Origin: Kribbella sp. CA-293567
GTDB taxonomy: Bacteria; Actinomycetota; Actinomycetes; Propionibacteriales; Kribbellaceae
Assembly (NCBI RefSeq): GCF_027627575.1
Contig: NZ_CP114065.1
Coordinates: forward strand, 4,836,001-4,900,000
Length of the DNA stretch: 64,000 bases
Direction of reading: 5' to 3'
Part shown: piece after piece, positions 19,445-28,308 of the stretch
Position numbering within the stretch: position 1 is the first letter of the stretch
Layout: each line of letters starts with the position of its first letter
The notes under the pieces: model-generated
Seen by the model: only the letters and a program-made list of their open reading frames with translations
Told to the model about the DNA's origin: nothing
The model's database searches: none
Translations under genes and position numbers: made by a program

Positions 19445-20839
19445 GTGAGCAGCCTTCCACGGAGTACCCCAGAATCCCAGGGCCTATCCACCGGCGCGCT
19501 GGACGCCTTCGTGGCGGCGCTCGACGCGTCGGACCAGGAGATCCAGACCCTCAGCCTGGTCCGGCACGGTCACGTCGTGCTGGCCGAGCAGTGGGCGCCG
19601 TACCGGTGGCAGGATCCGCACCTGCTGTTCTCGGTGTCGAAGAGCTTCACCTCGATGGCGATCGGGCTGCTGGTCGACGCCGGGCGGCTGTCGGTCGGCG
19701 ACCAGGTGATCTCGTTCTTCGGCGCCGACGAGCTGCCGGAGCAGATCAGCGCCAACCTCGCCGCGATGCAGCTCCGGCACCTGCTGACGATGACGACCGG
19801 TCATGCCCAGGACACCGTCGAGGCGCTGAACCGGGATCACCGGATGATCCGGATCTTCCTCGGCCTCGAGGTGCAGCACGAGCCGGGCACGCACTTCGTC
19901 TACAACAGCGGCGCGACGTACCTGCTGTCGGTGATCGTGCAGCGGGTGAGCGGCGAGAAGCTGCTCGACTTCCTGCGCCCGCGGCTGTTCGAGCCGCTCG
20001 GCGCCCACGAGGCGATCTGGGCCGAGTCGAAGGAGGGCTACAACACCGGCGGCTGGGGGCTCAGTCTGAACACCGAGTCGCTCACCAACTTCAGCCAGCT
20101 GCTGCTCCGACGTGGCGTCTGGGAGGGCCGGCAGTTGCTGCCCGCCGCATGGATCGACGAGGCGACGAAGAAGCAGGTCGACAACTCCGTCGAGACCAAT
20201 CCCGACTGGCGGCAGGGTTACGGGTACCAGTTCTGGCGCGCCCGGCACAACGCGTACCGCGGCGACGGCGCCTTCGGCCAGTACTGCCTGGTGTTCCCCG
20301 ACCACGACGCGACGCTCGTCATCACCAGCTCCTCGCCCGACATGCAGGCCGTGATGGACCTCGTCTGGGAGCACCTGCTGCCTGCCTTCGAGGGCGGTGC
20401 CGGCGACGGCACACCTCGGCCGGAGGTGCTCGAGCTGCTGCCACCGACAGGCGCCGACCCGGTCGGCAACGGACGGACCTACGAGTTCGAGCCCAACCAC
20501 ACCGGCGTCACCTCGATCACCCTGGCGGAGGACGGCTCGGTCACGCTGGCTTTCCAGGCCTCCACTCAAGCCGAGTACCTGACCGTCACCGAAGGCGCGA
20601 TGGAGCTCGTCTGCCGGCCCGGCGACTGGCAGGAAACCTTGGACACCTTGCAGGAACCGCCCCAGCGCCTGGCCACCAGTGTCCACGGCGACGGCGAGAC
20701 CGCCGTGGTGACCATTCGCTACCTCGAGACTCCCTTCGTGGTCACCCTGCGCTGCCGTCCCGACGGTGACCGCCTCGTCGTGGAAGTCCGGTTCAACGTC
20801 GGCTTCGGTCCCCTGCAGTCGACGCTCACCTCGAAGTGA
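19445..20839 (+). CDS. Serine hydrolase of the beta-lactamase/DD-peptidase superfamily
   Basis: Penicillin-binding-protein-like serine hydrolase of 464 residues. The catalytic SxxK is SVSK in FSVSKSFTSMA, and the second motif is in FVYNSGATYLL. The last 130 residues or so form an extra C-terminal beta-rich domain. No signal peptide is visible, so it is probably an intracellular esterase-like member, not a cell-wall enzyme. The GTG at 19445 gives the start VSSLPRSTPESQG. The gap to 20941 holds no recognisable gene. Confidence 0.85.
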   Translation: MSSLPRSTPESQGLSTGALDAFVAALDASDQEIQTLSLVRHGHVVLAEQWAPYRWQDPHLLFSVSKSFTSMAIGLLVDAGRLSVGDQVISFFGADELPEQISANLAAMQLRHLLTMTTGHAQDTVEALNRDHRMIRIFLGLEVQHEPGTHFVYNSGATYLLSVIVQRVSGEKLLDFLRPRLFEPLGAHEAIWAESKEGYNTGGWGLSLNTESLTNFSQLLLRRGVWEGRQLLPAAWIDEATKKQVDNSVETNPDWRQGYGYQFWRARHNAYRGDGAFGQYCLVFPDHDATLVITSSSPDMQAVMDLVWEHLLPAFEGGAGDGTPRPEVLELLPPTGADPVGNGRTYEFEPNHTGVTSITLAEDGSVTLAFQASTQAEYLTVTEGAMELVCRPGDWQETLDTLQEPPQRLATSVHGDGETAVVTIRYLETPFVVTLRCRPDGDRLVVEVRFNVGFGPLQSTLTSK

Positions 20840-20941
20840 GGTGAGCTTGTCGCGGTGATCACTGCTGCCGGGCAGGCTGTCCTCGATCGGGTCGACGAGT
20901 TGGTCGTCGCGGCGACGGCGTACGTGCTGACCGCCTTGCGT

Positions 20942-21424
20942 CTACTCGGCTGAGAAGAAGTCGGCGCTCTGGACGTAGTCGAGCGCCTTGACGAACTCGG
21001 GGTCGGCGTACCGCGCGGCCAGCTCGTCCTCGGTCAGGTCCTCGATCCTGGTCATGATCCAGTAGAGGTTGCCGAAGGGATCGCGCACCCGGCCGATCAG
21101 GTCACCCCACGGCACATGGGTGACCTCGGTGACCGAGGTGCCGCCGGCCTCGATGGCCTGCCGGTACGTCGCGTGCGCGTCCTCGACGTACAGCCGCAGG
21201 AAGGCCGGCGTCGACGGCCAGCCGGGGCGGGCGTCGAACATCATCAGCTTGGCGTCCCCGAGCTGCATCTCGGCGTGCCCGATCACGCCGTTCTCGTCGG
21301 CGACGCGGAACAGCTCCTGGGCACCGAAGGCGCGGGTGAGGTAGTCCAGCAGCGCATCGGTGTCCGGCGAGATCAACCACGGCGTGACGGTGGTGTAGCC
21401 CTCGGGAATCGCCTTGACGGTCAT
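20942..21424 (-). CDS. VOC-family (PhnB/glyoxalase-like) protein
   Basis: Vicinal-oxygen-chelate fold protein of 160 residues. It shows paired beta-alpha-beta-beta-beta units, the GHAEMQLGDAKLMMFD segment and the DPFGNLYWIMTRIEDLT motif seen in PhnB-like proteins. The ATG at 21424 has an AGGAGG ribosome site. The family includes dioxygenases, resistance proteins and glyoxalases; the substrate here is unknown. Confidence 0.85.
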   Translation of the reverse strand: MTVKAIPEGYTTVTPWLISPDTDALLDYLTRAFGAQELFRVADENGVIGHAEMQLGDAKLMMFDARPGWPSTPAFLRLYVEDAHATYRQAIEAGGTSVTEVTHVPWGDLIGRVRDPFGNLYWIMTRIEDLTEDELAARYADPEFVKALDYVQSADFFSAE

Positions 21425-21517
21425 GGTGCTCCTCCTGCGTTGCCGGGTGATGAGCGCAACGCTAGGCGGAGTAGCGGTCAGTTTCTGTCCTCCACCGGAG
21501 GAGCCGCGGACATGACG

Positions 21518-21549
21518 AAGCCCCGCTCACCAACGGGTGAGCGGGGCTT
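21518..21549 (-). terminator. Terminator after the Fe-S carrier gene
   Basis: A perfect 14-bp inverted repeat (21518-21531 and 21536-21549; arm AAGCCCCGCTCACC) with a four-base loop lies 10 bases after the stop of the minus-strand ErpA-type gene. Confidence 0.85.
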
Positions 21550-21558
21550 GGCCGTGGC

Positions 21559-21936
21559 TCAGTTGAACGAGTCGCCGCAGGCGCAGGAGCCGGTCGCGTT
21601 CGGGTTGTCGATCGTGAAGCCCTGCTTCTCGATCGTGTCCACGAAGTCGATCGACGCACCCTTGAGGTACGGGGAGCTCATCCGGTCGGTGACGACGCTG
21701 ACGCCGTCGAAGTCGGTCACCACGTCGCCGTCGAGCTGACGCTCGTCGAAGAACAGCTGGTACCGCAGGCCGGAACACCCGCCCGGCTGTACTGCGACAC
21801 GCAGGGCCAGGTCGTCGCGACCCTCCTGGTCCAGCAGCGCCTTCACCTTGGCGGCGGCGCCATCGGTCAGCAGGATGCCGCTGCCCGTCGTGGTGCCCTC
21901 CGCAGTCTGCACTGCCTCGGTCTGCGCTTCAGTCAT
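21559..21936 (-). CDS. erpA: A-type iron-sulfur carrier (ErpA/IscA family)
   Basis: A-type carrier of 125 residues that holds or delivers Fe-S clusters to client enzymes. The three ligand cysteines are in GGCSGLRY and the C-terminal CACGDSF. An N-terminal acidic extension of about 20 residues precedes the core. Single-gene unit with its own terminator. NadA, a [4Fe-4S] enzyme, is encoded 4 kb away. Assignment to the family is firm; ErpA against other A-type carriers is judged from actinobacterial convention. Confidence 0.9.
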   Translation of the reverse strand: MTEAQTEAVQTAEGTTTGSGILLTDGAAAKVKALLDQEGRDDLALRVAVQPGGCSGLRYQLFFDERQLDGDVVTDFDGVSVVTDRMSSPYLKGASIDFVDTIEKQGFTIDNPNATGSCACGDSFN

Positions 21937-22096
21937 TCCTGACTCCAGTCATCTCATAAGCGCCCGGCCGCTTTGGGCAGGCGGCCACGCGCGGAAAGTC
22001 CGCTGTCATCCGGGAGCAACGTCGGCTGTTCCCGAACCATTCCCATGGTCGCACACCATTTCAGGGATCAACCACGCACCTCAGAGTGGCGACCGT

Positions 22097-22157
22097 GGAC
22101 ACCGTCCGGTGACCTTGAACAGGATATTTCCTGTTCAAGGTCGCTACTGGGTGTTCC
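22097..22157. repeat. Dispersed palindromic element, copy A
   Basis: A perfect 14-bp inverted repeat (22111-22124 and 22129-22142; arm GACCTTGAACAGGA, loop TATT) is nested in an outer stem (GGACACC at 22097-22103 with GGTGTTCC at 22150-22157). It follows the glycerate kinase stop. The same core, TATTTCCTGTTCAAGGTCGC, recurs at 27067-27086, so this is a repeated element and not merely a local terminator. Confidence 0.75.
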
Positions 22158-22176
22158 GGCCCACCAGTGGCACCCG

Positions 22177-23271
22177 TCAGCGCGCCCAGGTCCTGGCGAC
22201 CCGCTCGGCGACCGCCGCCAGCGAGCCGTGCGGATCGGCGAACGCCTGCTCCTCACCGACCGCGTCGACCAGCGAGTACGCCGACTCGACCCCCATCGTG
22301 CGCATCTCGCGGGCGCCGATCTGGACCTTGCCGGCCAGCACCACGCACGGCCGCATCGCGTCGTTGGCGACCTTCGCCACCCCGGAGATCACCTTGCCGT
22401 CGCGGGACTGGAAGTCGAACGCCCCCTCGCCGGTCAGCACCAGGTCGACCTGCTTGGCCTTCGTCTCCAGCCCGGTCAGCTCCGCCACCAGATCGATCCC
22501 GGAGACCCGCTCGGCGCCGAGCAGCAGCAGCGCGTACCCGAGGCCTCCGGCGGCCCCCGCACCCTTCTGATCAGCGGTTTTGCGTCCGGCCAGCGCCGCG
22601 AAGGTGGTCAGGTAGCCGTCGACGGCGGGCTTGCGCTCGTCGGCGATGCCCTTCTGGGTTCCGAAGATGTTGGTCGCGCCGCGCAGCCCGAGCATCGGGT
22701 TCTCGACGTCGCTCGCCGCGACGAACTCGATTCCGGCCAGCCGGGTCCGGGCCGGCTCGAGGTCCACCGCGGTCAGCTCCGCGAGACCCTTGGCCCCCGC
22801 CTCGAGGCTGCCGCCCTGCCCGGTCGCCCCGAGCGCCGCCAGCAGTCCGGCGCCGGCGTCGTTGGTGCCGGACCCGCCGAGACCGAGGATGATCCGTTTC
22901 GCCCCGGCGTCCACGGCCGCGGCGATCAGCTGGCCGACGCCGTACGTCGACCCGTCCTCGGGCCGCCGGTCGGCCGGCTCGACGAGATGTAGACCACACG
23001 CCTGCGCGGTCTCGATGTACGCCGTCTCGCCCGCGACCAGCACGGCAGCCGGAACCTCGACACCCAGCGGCCCCCGCACGGTCGCCGCCAGCAACTTGCC
23101 GTCGACAACCGCCGCCAGTACGTCGATGAAGCCCGGGCCGCCGTCGGCCATCGGAGCGACCAGTACTTCGGCCTGCGGATCCCGCCGCCGCCAGCCTTCC
23201 TCGATCGCTGCTGCCGCCTCGACGGCGGTCAACGTCCCAGCAAACTTGTCCGGAGCAATCAGCACGCGCAT
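22177..23271 (-). CDS. Glycerate kinase
   Basis: Glycerate kinase type 1 of 364 residues, phosphorylating D-glycerate with ATP. It begins MRVLIAPDKFAGTLTAVEAA and contains the family motifs ADGGPGFIDVL, LGGSGTNDAGAG and DLVLTGEGAFDFQSRDGK. The ATG at 23271 follows AGGGGAGGA. It is transcribed alone and diverges from the endonuclease V gene. Confidence 0.93.
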   Translation of the reverse strand: MRVLIAPDKFAGTLTAVEAAAAIEEGWRRRDPQAEVLVAPMADGGPGFIDVLAAVVDGKLLAATVRGPLGVEVPAAVLVAGETAYIETAQACGLHLVEPADRRPEDGSTYGVGQLIAAAVDAGAKRIILGLGGSGTNDAGAGLLAALGATGQGGSLEAGAKGLAELTAVDLEPARTRLAGIEFVAASDVENPMLGLRGATNIFGTQKGIADERKPAVDGYLTTFAALAGRKTADQKGAGAAGGLGYALLLLGAERVSGIDLVAELTGLETKAKQVDLVLTGEGAFDFQSRDGKVISGVAKVANDAMRPCVVLAGKVQIGAREMRTMGVESAYSLVDAVGEEQAFADPHGSLAAVAERVARTWAR

Positions 23272-23379
23272 GGGCACATCCTCCCCTACCGCGCGCCGCG
23301 TCGGCCGCCCGGCAACCAACCCACGGACAGAGCGGCTCTGCTGGGCCGCCTGCCCGCCCCGGCCAGGTAGCGTCACGCC

Positions 23380-24048
23380 GTGCACTGGCCGACCACAGCA
23401 ACCGAGGCGATCGCCGTACAGGACCAACTCCGAGCCCAGGTCGACGCCAACGGGCCAGGACCGTCGCCTGCCGAGACGCGGTACGTCGCCGGCCTGGATG
23501 TCGCGTACGACGGAGATGACCTGGCTGCCGCGATCGTGGTCCTCGACAGCTCGTCCCTGGAAGAGGTCGATCGGGCGATCGTGATCGGCCGCACCGCCTT
23601 TCCGTACGTCCCCGGCCTCTTCGCCTTTCGCGAGGTGCCGGCGTTGCTCGACGCGCTCGGCAAGCTCAGCATCACTCCGGACCTGCTGGTCTGCGACGGC
23701 CAGGGGCTGGCGCACCCGCGCCGCTTCGGCCTCGCCTGTCACCTCGGTGTCCTGACCAGCCTCCCGACCATCGGAATCGCCAAGAACGCCTTCGTCGGCA
23801 CCTACTCACCACCCGCTGCCGAGCGCGGCGCGTACTCCGACCTGCTGCTGGACGACGAACTCGTGGGGGCCGTCGTCCGCACTCAGCCCAACGTCAAGCC
23901 GGTCTTCGTCTCCATCGGCCACCGAGTCGACCTCGCCACCGCGATCGCCCACACCCTGCACCTGACCCCGCAGTACCGGCTCCCGGAAACCACCCGAGCC
24001 GCCGACCACGCCTGCCGCGCCGCGCACCAGGAGTTCCTCGATGACTGA
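23380..24048 (+). CDS. nfi: Endonuclease V
   Basis: Repair nuclease that cuts DNA near deaminated bases such as inosine; 222 residues from the GTG at 23380. It has the catalytic Asp in VAGLDVAYDGDD, the FREVPALLDAL segment, DGQGLAHPRRFG and the IGIAKNAF segment. Its stop lies inside the start of the NUDIX gene (8-bp overlap), so the two repair or sanitation enzymes are probably translated together. Confidence 0.93.
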   Translation: MHWPTTATEAIAVQDQLRAQVDANGPGPSPAETRYVAGLDVAYDGDDLAAAIVVLDSSSLEEVDRAIVIGRTAFPYVPGLFAFREVPALLDALGKLSITPDLLVCDGQGLAHPRRFGLACHLGVLTSLPTIGIAKNAFVGTYSPPAAERGAYSDLLLDDELVGAVVRTQPNVKPVFVSIGHRVDLATAIAHTLHLTPQYRLPETTRAADHACRAAHQEFLDD

Positions 24049-24532
24049 GCCCCGCGTCCCCGGCTACCTCCGCCACGAGTACGGCGACCGCATCGCCGCG
24101 ACTGCCACCCTCCGGCCCGGGGCCACCGCAGCGATCCTCGACGGCGACAAGTTGTTCCTGACCAGGCGCACCGACAACGGCGAGTGGTGCCTGCCGGGTG
24201 GCGGGATCGAGCCCGGCGAGCGCCCGGCCGAGACAGCCGAGCGGGAGGTGTTCGAGGAGACCGGCCTGGTCGTGCGGGCGACCGCGCTGCTCGGCGTCTA
24301 CTCCAATCCTGATCTGGTGCTGGTCGGCCACGACGGGTCCCGGGTGCAGATCGTGGGGATCCTGTTCCGGGCCGAGGTGGTCGGCGGTACCGCGGGGTCG
24401 TCGGACGAGGTCACCGAGGTCGGCTGGTTCACTGCCGAGGAGGCGGCTGAGCTGACCATCGTGGCGAACCACCAGTTGCTGCTGCCCACGGCGTACGGGC
24501 TGGAAGGGCCGTTCTTCAACCCAGCAGAGTAG
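24041..24532 (+). CDS. NUDIX hydrolase
   Basis: Hydrolase of nucleoside-diphosphate-linked compounds, 163 residues. The Nudix box GX5EX7REUXEEXGU runs from GGIEPGERPAET through AEREVFEETGL. The ATG at 24041 overlaps the endonuclease V gene. The substrate is unknown. Its 3' end overlaps the 3' end of the convergent FAD-protein gene by 17 bases. Confidence 0.9.
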   Translation: MTEPRVPGYLRHEYGDRIAATATLRPGATAAILDGDKLFLTRRTDNGEWCLPGGGIEPGERPAETAEREVFEETGLVVRATALLGVYSNPDLVLVGHDGSRVQIVGILFRAEVVGGTAGSSDEVTEVGWFTAEEAAELTIVANHQLLLPTAYGLEGPFFNPAE

Positions 24533-25724
24533 CGGCGACCGCGTTGGCGGCGCGGCGGCCGGAGACGAGGGCGCCTTGGATCGAGGCGGTGTCGCGGTGG
24601 TCGCCTGCGACGTACAGGTTGTCGCCCAGGGCAACGGGCTGACGGGCGGCCAGCGGCACGGGTTGCTCAGGCAGCGCCTCCGGGATGTCGTGGCGGAGGA
24701 TCAGCTCCCAGGACCCGGCTGAGCGGCCGTACAGGCGGGTCAGCTGGATCCGCACTTCGGCCTCAGTAGCAGCTGTCGGCCAGAGTGTGGTCGCCTGGAT
24801 CAGGTGGCGGCCGGGAGGCGCGTACGACGGCGCCACGTTGGAGATGACCGCGGTGTTGAGCACCGGTCCCTTGCGGCGGCCGTCGACGACCAGGAGCTTG
24901 TCTGCTCTCGGTGCCTCGTCAGCACTGAACCAGTAGGTGCTCAAACCCTTCATTCGCGGCGCTGACGCGGTGGTGAGCCCAGCTGTCGGGTTGGCCGCCA
25001 CCACCACGGCCCGGGCGGTCAGCTCCCCGTCAGCGGTCTTGACGGAGCTACCAGTGACCAACTCAGCCCGTACGCCGGTGCGCACCGGCTCGGCGAGACG
25101 GCTCGCCAACTGCTGAGGCAGCGCTGCCATGCCGGCGGCCGGGAGGCCCGGCGTACCGAGGAGGAAGGCGCGGAGGAGCAACCGCACGAAAGCGGCTGAC
25201 GTGGAGCCGTCATCGGAGGCGAGCACACCGGCGAGGAAGGGTTCGAGGATCTCGTGCCGTAGGCGGCCGTCGACACCAGCCTTGTCCAGGGACTCAGCCA
25301 GTGTCGTGTCAGTGCCGCCGAGCAGTCGCGGCACCGGACCCAGCGCAGGGGCGGCCCAAGCGGCGAGGCGAGCCAGCTCCAGCGGGCGGACATAGCCGCT
25401 GAGGACCGAGCGGCCGATCAGTCCGGGCTCGCGCCGGGGATCGGCCACGGTCGTCGTACCGGCATCTCCTCCGACGGCGACGCCGGCAGCGAACGACTGA
25501 AGGTCGAGTGCCGGAAGGTCGACGTACCGGCGGACGGCCGGGTACGACGGGTTGAGCAGCTGGAACCCGTGGTCACAGCGGAAGCCGTCGACCAGATCGG
25601 TCCGGACCCGGCCACCTACCTCGTCGGCAGCCTCGAGCACCGTCACCGTGAGGCCCTTGTCCTGCAACCCGAGGGCACAGTTCAGTCCGGCCAGCCCTGC
25701 TCCGACCACAATCACGTCAGCCAT
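24516..25724 (-). CDS. FAD-dependent amine-oxidase-like oxidoreductase
   Basis: Flavoprotein of 402 residues with an N-terminal dinucleotide-binding motif (VIVVGAGLAGLNCALGLQDK), the GGRVRTDLVDGF segment of the amine oxidase/desaturase superfamily, and the C-terminal FAD motif NLYVAGDHRDTASIQGAL. Relatives act as monoamine oxidases, protoporphyrinogen oxidases or carotenoid desaturases; nothing nearby indicates which. It diverges from nadA across about 105 bases. Confidence 0.87.
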   Translation of the reverse strand: MADVIVVGAGLAGLNCALGLQDKGLTVTVLEAADEVGGRVRTDLVDGFRCDHGFQLLNPSYPAVRRYVDLPALDLQSFAAGVAVGGDAGTTTVADPRREPGLIGRSVLSGYVRPLELARLAAWAAPALGPVPRLLGGTDTTLAESLDKAGVDGRLRHEILEPFLAGVLASDDGSTSAAFVRLLLRAFLLGTPGLPAAGMAALPQQLASRLAEPVRTGVRAELVTGSSVKTADGELTARAVVVAANPTAGLTTASAPRMKGLSTYWFSADEAPRADKLLVVDGRRKGPVLNTAVISNVAPSYAPPGRHLIQATTLWPTAATEAEVRIQLTRLYGRSAGSWELILRHDIPEALPEQPVPLAARQPVALGDNLYVAGDHRDTASIQGALVSGRRAANAVAATLLG

Positions 25725-25829
25725 TCCCCGATGCTTGCACAGCTGCGCACGCTTGTGCTTTCGCGCACAAGATTTCGCATCCTGGGCAGTGACGTAGCTC
25801 CTGCTGACCGGGCCCCGGGGCGTGGCACG

Positions 25830-27020
25830 ATGGTTGACGTGACGACCATCGCAGAGGGTTCGAAATCTCTCCCGTTGCTGTTCCTCGGCCGGGACACCGA
25901 CCCACACTCGGAGCGCGGGGTGGAGTGCCCAGGGGCACTGCCACCGGCCTCCGACCCCCATCTCGTCGAGCGGGCCCTGAAGGCCAAGGCCGCCCTCGGC
26001 GACCAGGTGTTCGTGCTCGGCCACCACTACCAGCGCGACGAGGTGATCCAGTTCGCCGATGTCACCGGTGACTCGTTCAAGCTGGCCCGCGACGCGGCCA
26101 ACCGGCCGGACGCGCCGTACATCGTGTTCTGTGGCGTGCACTTCATGGCCGAGTCCGCCGACATCCTGACCAACGAGAACCAGACGGTGATCCTGCCCGA
26201 TCTCGCGGCCGGCTGCTCGATGGCCGACATGGCCCGGATCCAGCAGGTCGAGGCCGCCTGGGACGCGCTGGCCGACGCCGGCATCGCCGACGTCACCGTG
26301 CCGGTCACCTACATGAACTCCAGCGCCGACATCAAGGCGTTCTGCGGCCGCAACGGCGGCGCGGTCTGTACGTCGAGCAACGCCGACGTCGCGCTCGACT
26401 GGGCCTTCCAGCAGGGCGAGAAGGTGCTCTTCCTGCCCGACCAGCACCTCGGCCGCAACACCGCCGTCCAGAAGATGGGCATCAGCCTCGACGAGTGCGT
26501 CGTCTACGACCCGCACAAGCCGGGCGGTGGCCTGACGGCCGACCAGCTCGCCAAGGCCAAGATGATCCTGTGGCGCGGCCACTGCTCGGTGCACGGCCGC
26601 TTCACCACCGCCGCCGTGGACGACGTCCGCAGCCGCGTCCCCGGGGTCAACGTCATCGTGCACCCCGAGTGCCAGCACGAGGTGGTCCTGAAGGCCGACC
26701 TGGTCGGCTCCACGGAGTACATCATCGAGACCATCGCCAAGGCCGAGCCCGGCACCTCCTGGGCGGTCGGCACCGAGCTGAACCTGGTCCAGCGCCTGGC
26801 GAAGCAGCACACCGACAAGAACATCGTCTTCCTGGACAAGACCGTCTGCTACTGCGCCACCATGAACCGGATCGACCTGCCGCACTTCGTCTGGGCGCTG
26901 GAGAACCTGGTCGCCGGCCACGTGGTGAACCCGATCAAGGTAGACCCCGACACCGAGAAGTACGCCAAGATCGCGCTCGACCGAATGCTCGCCCTACCCG
27001 GCAAAACCGCCAAGGACTGA
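25830..27020 (+). CDS. nadA: Quinolinate synthase
   Basis: [4Fe-4S] enzyme making quinolinate from iminoaspartate and dihydroxyacetone phosphate in NAD synthesis. The 396-residue protein has GHHYQRDEV, the cysteine regions FCGVHFMAES, HPECQHEV and CYCATMN, and the MNSSADIKAF segment. Start is the ATG at 25830 or the in-frame GTG at 25839. No nadB or nadC is adjacent, which is unusual because the three are commonly clustered. Followed by a large hairpin element. Confidence 0.95.
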   Translation: MVDVTTIAEGSKSLPLLFLGRDTDPHSERGVECPGALPPASDPHLVERALKAKAALGDQVFVLGHHYQRDEVIQFADVTGDSFKLARDAANRPDAPYIVFCGVHFMAESADILTNENQTVILPDLAAGCSMADMARIQQVEAAWDALADAGIADVTVPVTYMNSSADIKAFCGRNGGAVCTSSNADVALDWAFQQGEKVLFLPDQHLGRNTAVQKMGISLDECVVYDPHKPGGGLTADQLAKAKMILWRGHCSVHGRFTTAAVDDVRSRVPGVNVIVHPECQHEVVLKADLVGSTEYIIETIAKAEPGTSWAVGTELNLVQRLAKQHTDKNIVFLDKTVCYCATMNRIDLPHFVWALENLVAGHVVNPIKVDPDTEKYAKIALDRMLALPGKTAKD

Positions 27021-27027
27021 CCAACTC

Positions 27028-27108
27028 CGGCGACCTTGCACACCTGACGGCGACCTCGAACACGTTATTTCCTGTTCAAGGTCGCCGTCAGGTGTCCGAG
27101 GTCACCGG
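27028..27108. repeat. Dispersed palindromic element, copy B (80-bp hairpin)
   Basis: Between nadA and the convergent glycosyltransferase gene is a near-perfect long hairpin. The inner arms, 27040-27063 and 27072-27095, match at 22 of 24 positions, and an outer stem pairs 27028-27038 with 27098-27108. The loop region and right arm share TATTTCCTGTTCAAGGTCGC with the element at 22097-22157. It could end transcription from both sides, but no U-tract is present. Confidence 0.75.
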
Positions 27109-27117
27109 CGCCGGCGG

Positions 27118-28308
27118 TCAGTGCGCGACGCGGGCGGTGCTGTACCAGGTGGACAGGATGTCCGGCAGGCGATCCGGGGCCCAGCGGTCGACCGGATCGA
27201 TACGGCCTTTGAGCGAGCCCAGGCCCTTGGCCAGTTCGCCGACGACGTCGCCCTGCCAGGCAACGACCGCGCCGTCCTCGGGACCGACGATGACGGAAGG
27301 GCCGCCGCGGTCCAGGCAGACGACCGGGCAGCCACTGGCCAGGGCTTCGGCCACCGCCCAGCCGGCCGCCTCGCGCATCGCGGGGGCGAGCAGGGCGTCG
27401 GCCCGCAGCAGCGAGCTGAGGACTTCTTCGCGCGGCAGCTGGCCGACGAACTCGACCCGGTCGCGGACGCCGAGCTGCTCAGCGAGACGCTCGGCGCGAC
27501 GCCAGTCGGGGCCGTCGCCGATGACGCGGAGCTCCCAGTTCGCGGCCTCGGGGCGGGCCAGGGCGCTGATCGCCATCAGCAGCCCCTTCCACGGGATCAG
27601 CCGGCCGACGAACAGTGCCGTCCGGACGCCCGGGGCGCCGTACGGCTCCCGCGGTCCGGAGGCGGTGGCGAACCGGCTGATCGCGACGTTCGGCTGGACG
27701 ACCACCTCCCGCGCGTGCGGGCCGAAGTGCTCGGCGACATCCTTGTTCTGGGCAACGACCAGGTCGGCGTTCAGCGCGTGCTTGCGCCCGACCAGCCGGC
27801 GGCACAGGCCGGTGTAGCCGCGGCGTACGAGTTCGTTGAGCAGGCCCTTGGAGCCCAGCCAGTGCGCCATCGACAACGGCACCGCGGTCGAACCGCCGAC
27901 CGGACCCCAGATCACCTTGGCCGTCGACAGCTGGACCACCCCGGCGGGCATCCAGTCGACCGCGAAGGTCAGGTGGTGGATCACCGCGAAGGAGTGCTCG
28001 GCGTGCAGCCGCTCGGCGGTCCGCCCGGCCAGCCGCTGCCACAGCGGGTAGTACCAGTAGACGTCGGCGTGCCGGCGACGCAGCTTGAGCAGCCACTTCG
28101 GCAGCTCCAGCGGTACGACGGTCAGCGACGGGATCGGCCGGACGGCCAGTTCCTCGGCGATCTCGTGCGCGAACTTGCCGCGGGTGAGCAGCCAGACGTC
28201 GTGATCGCGCGCGGCCGCCTTCGCCCAGGCCCAGCCCGCGCCCGGTTCGGACCCGCCCTGCGGCCGGCAGGCGTAGGCACTCAGCAGGATCTTCGGCCGG
28301 GTCGACAT
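27118..28308 (-). CDS. GT4-family glycosyltransferase
   Basis: Retaining glycosyltransferase with GT-B fold, 396 residues. The N-terminal segment SAYACRPQGGSEPGAGWAWA and the C-terminal donor-binding motifs FVGRLIPWKGL and EAAGWAVAEALASGCPVVCL support GT4. It is the last of four genes overlapping by 1-4 bp (starting at 29898). The neighbours make it likely to decorate a polymer or lipid carrying a phosphoalditol. Donor and acceptor are unknown. Confidence 0.9.
   Translation of the reverse strand: MSTRPKILLSAYACRPQGGSEPGAGWAWAKAAARDHDVWLLTRGKFAHEIAEELAVRPIPSLTVVPLELPKWLLKLRRRHADVYWYYPLWQRLAGRTAERLHAEHSFAVIHHLTFAVDWMPAGVVQLSTAKVIWGPVGGSTAVPLSMAHWLGSKGLLNELVRRGYTGLCRRLVGRKHALNADLVVAQNKDVAEHFGPHAREVVVQPNVAISRFATASGPREPYGAPGVRTALFVGRLIPWKGLLMAISALARPEAANWELRVIGDGPDWRRAERLAEQLGVRDRVEFVGQLPREEVLSSLLRADALLAPAMREAAGWAVAEALASGCPVVCLDRGGPSVIVGPEDGAVVAWQGDVVGELAKGLGSLKGRIDPVDRWAPDRLPDILSTWYSTARVAH

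Noticed and set aside
20840-20941. Small coding fragment between the serine hydrolase and VOC genes
   Set aside because: About 100 bases with coding-like composition but no start, stop and ribosome site that fit a gene; not enough to call even a pseudogene.
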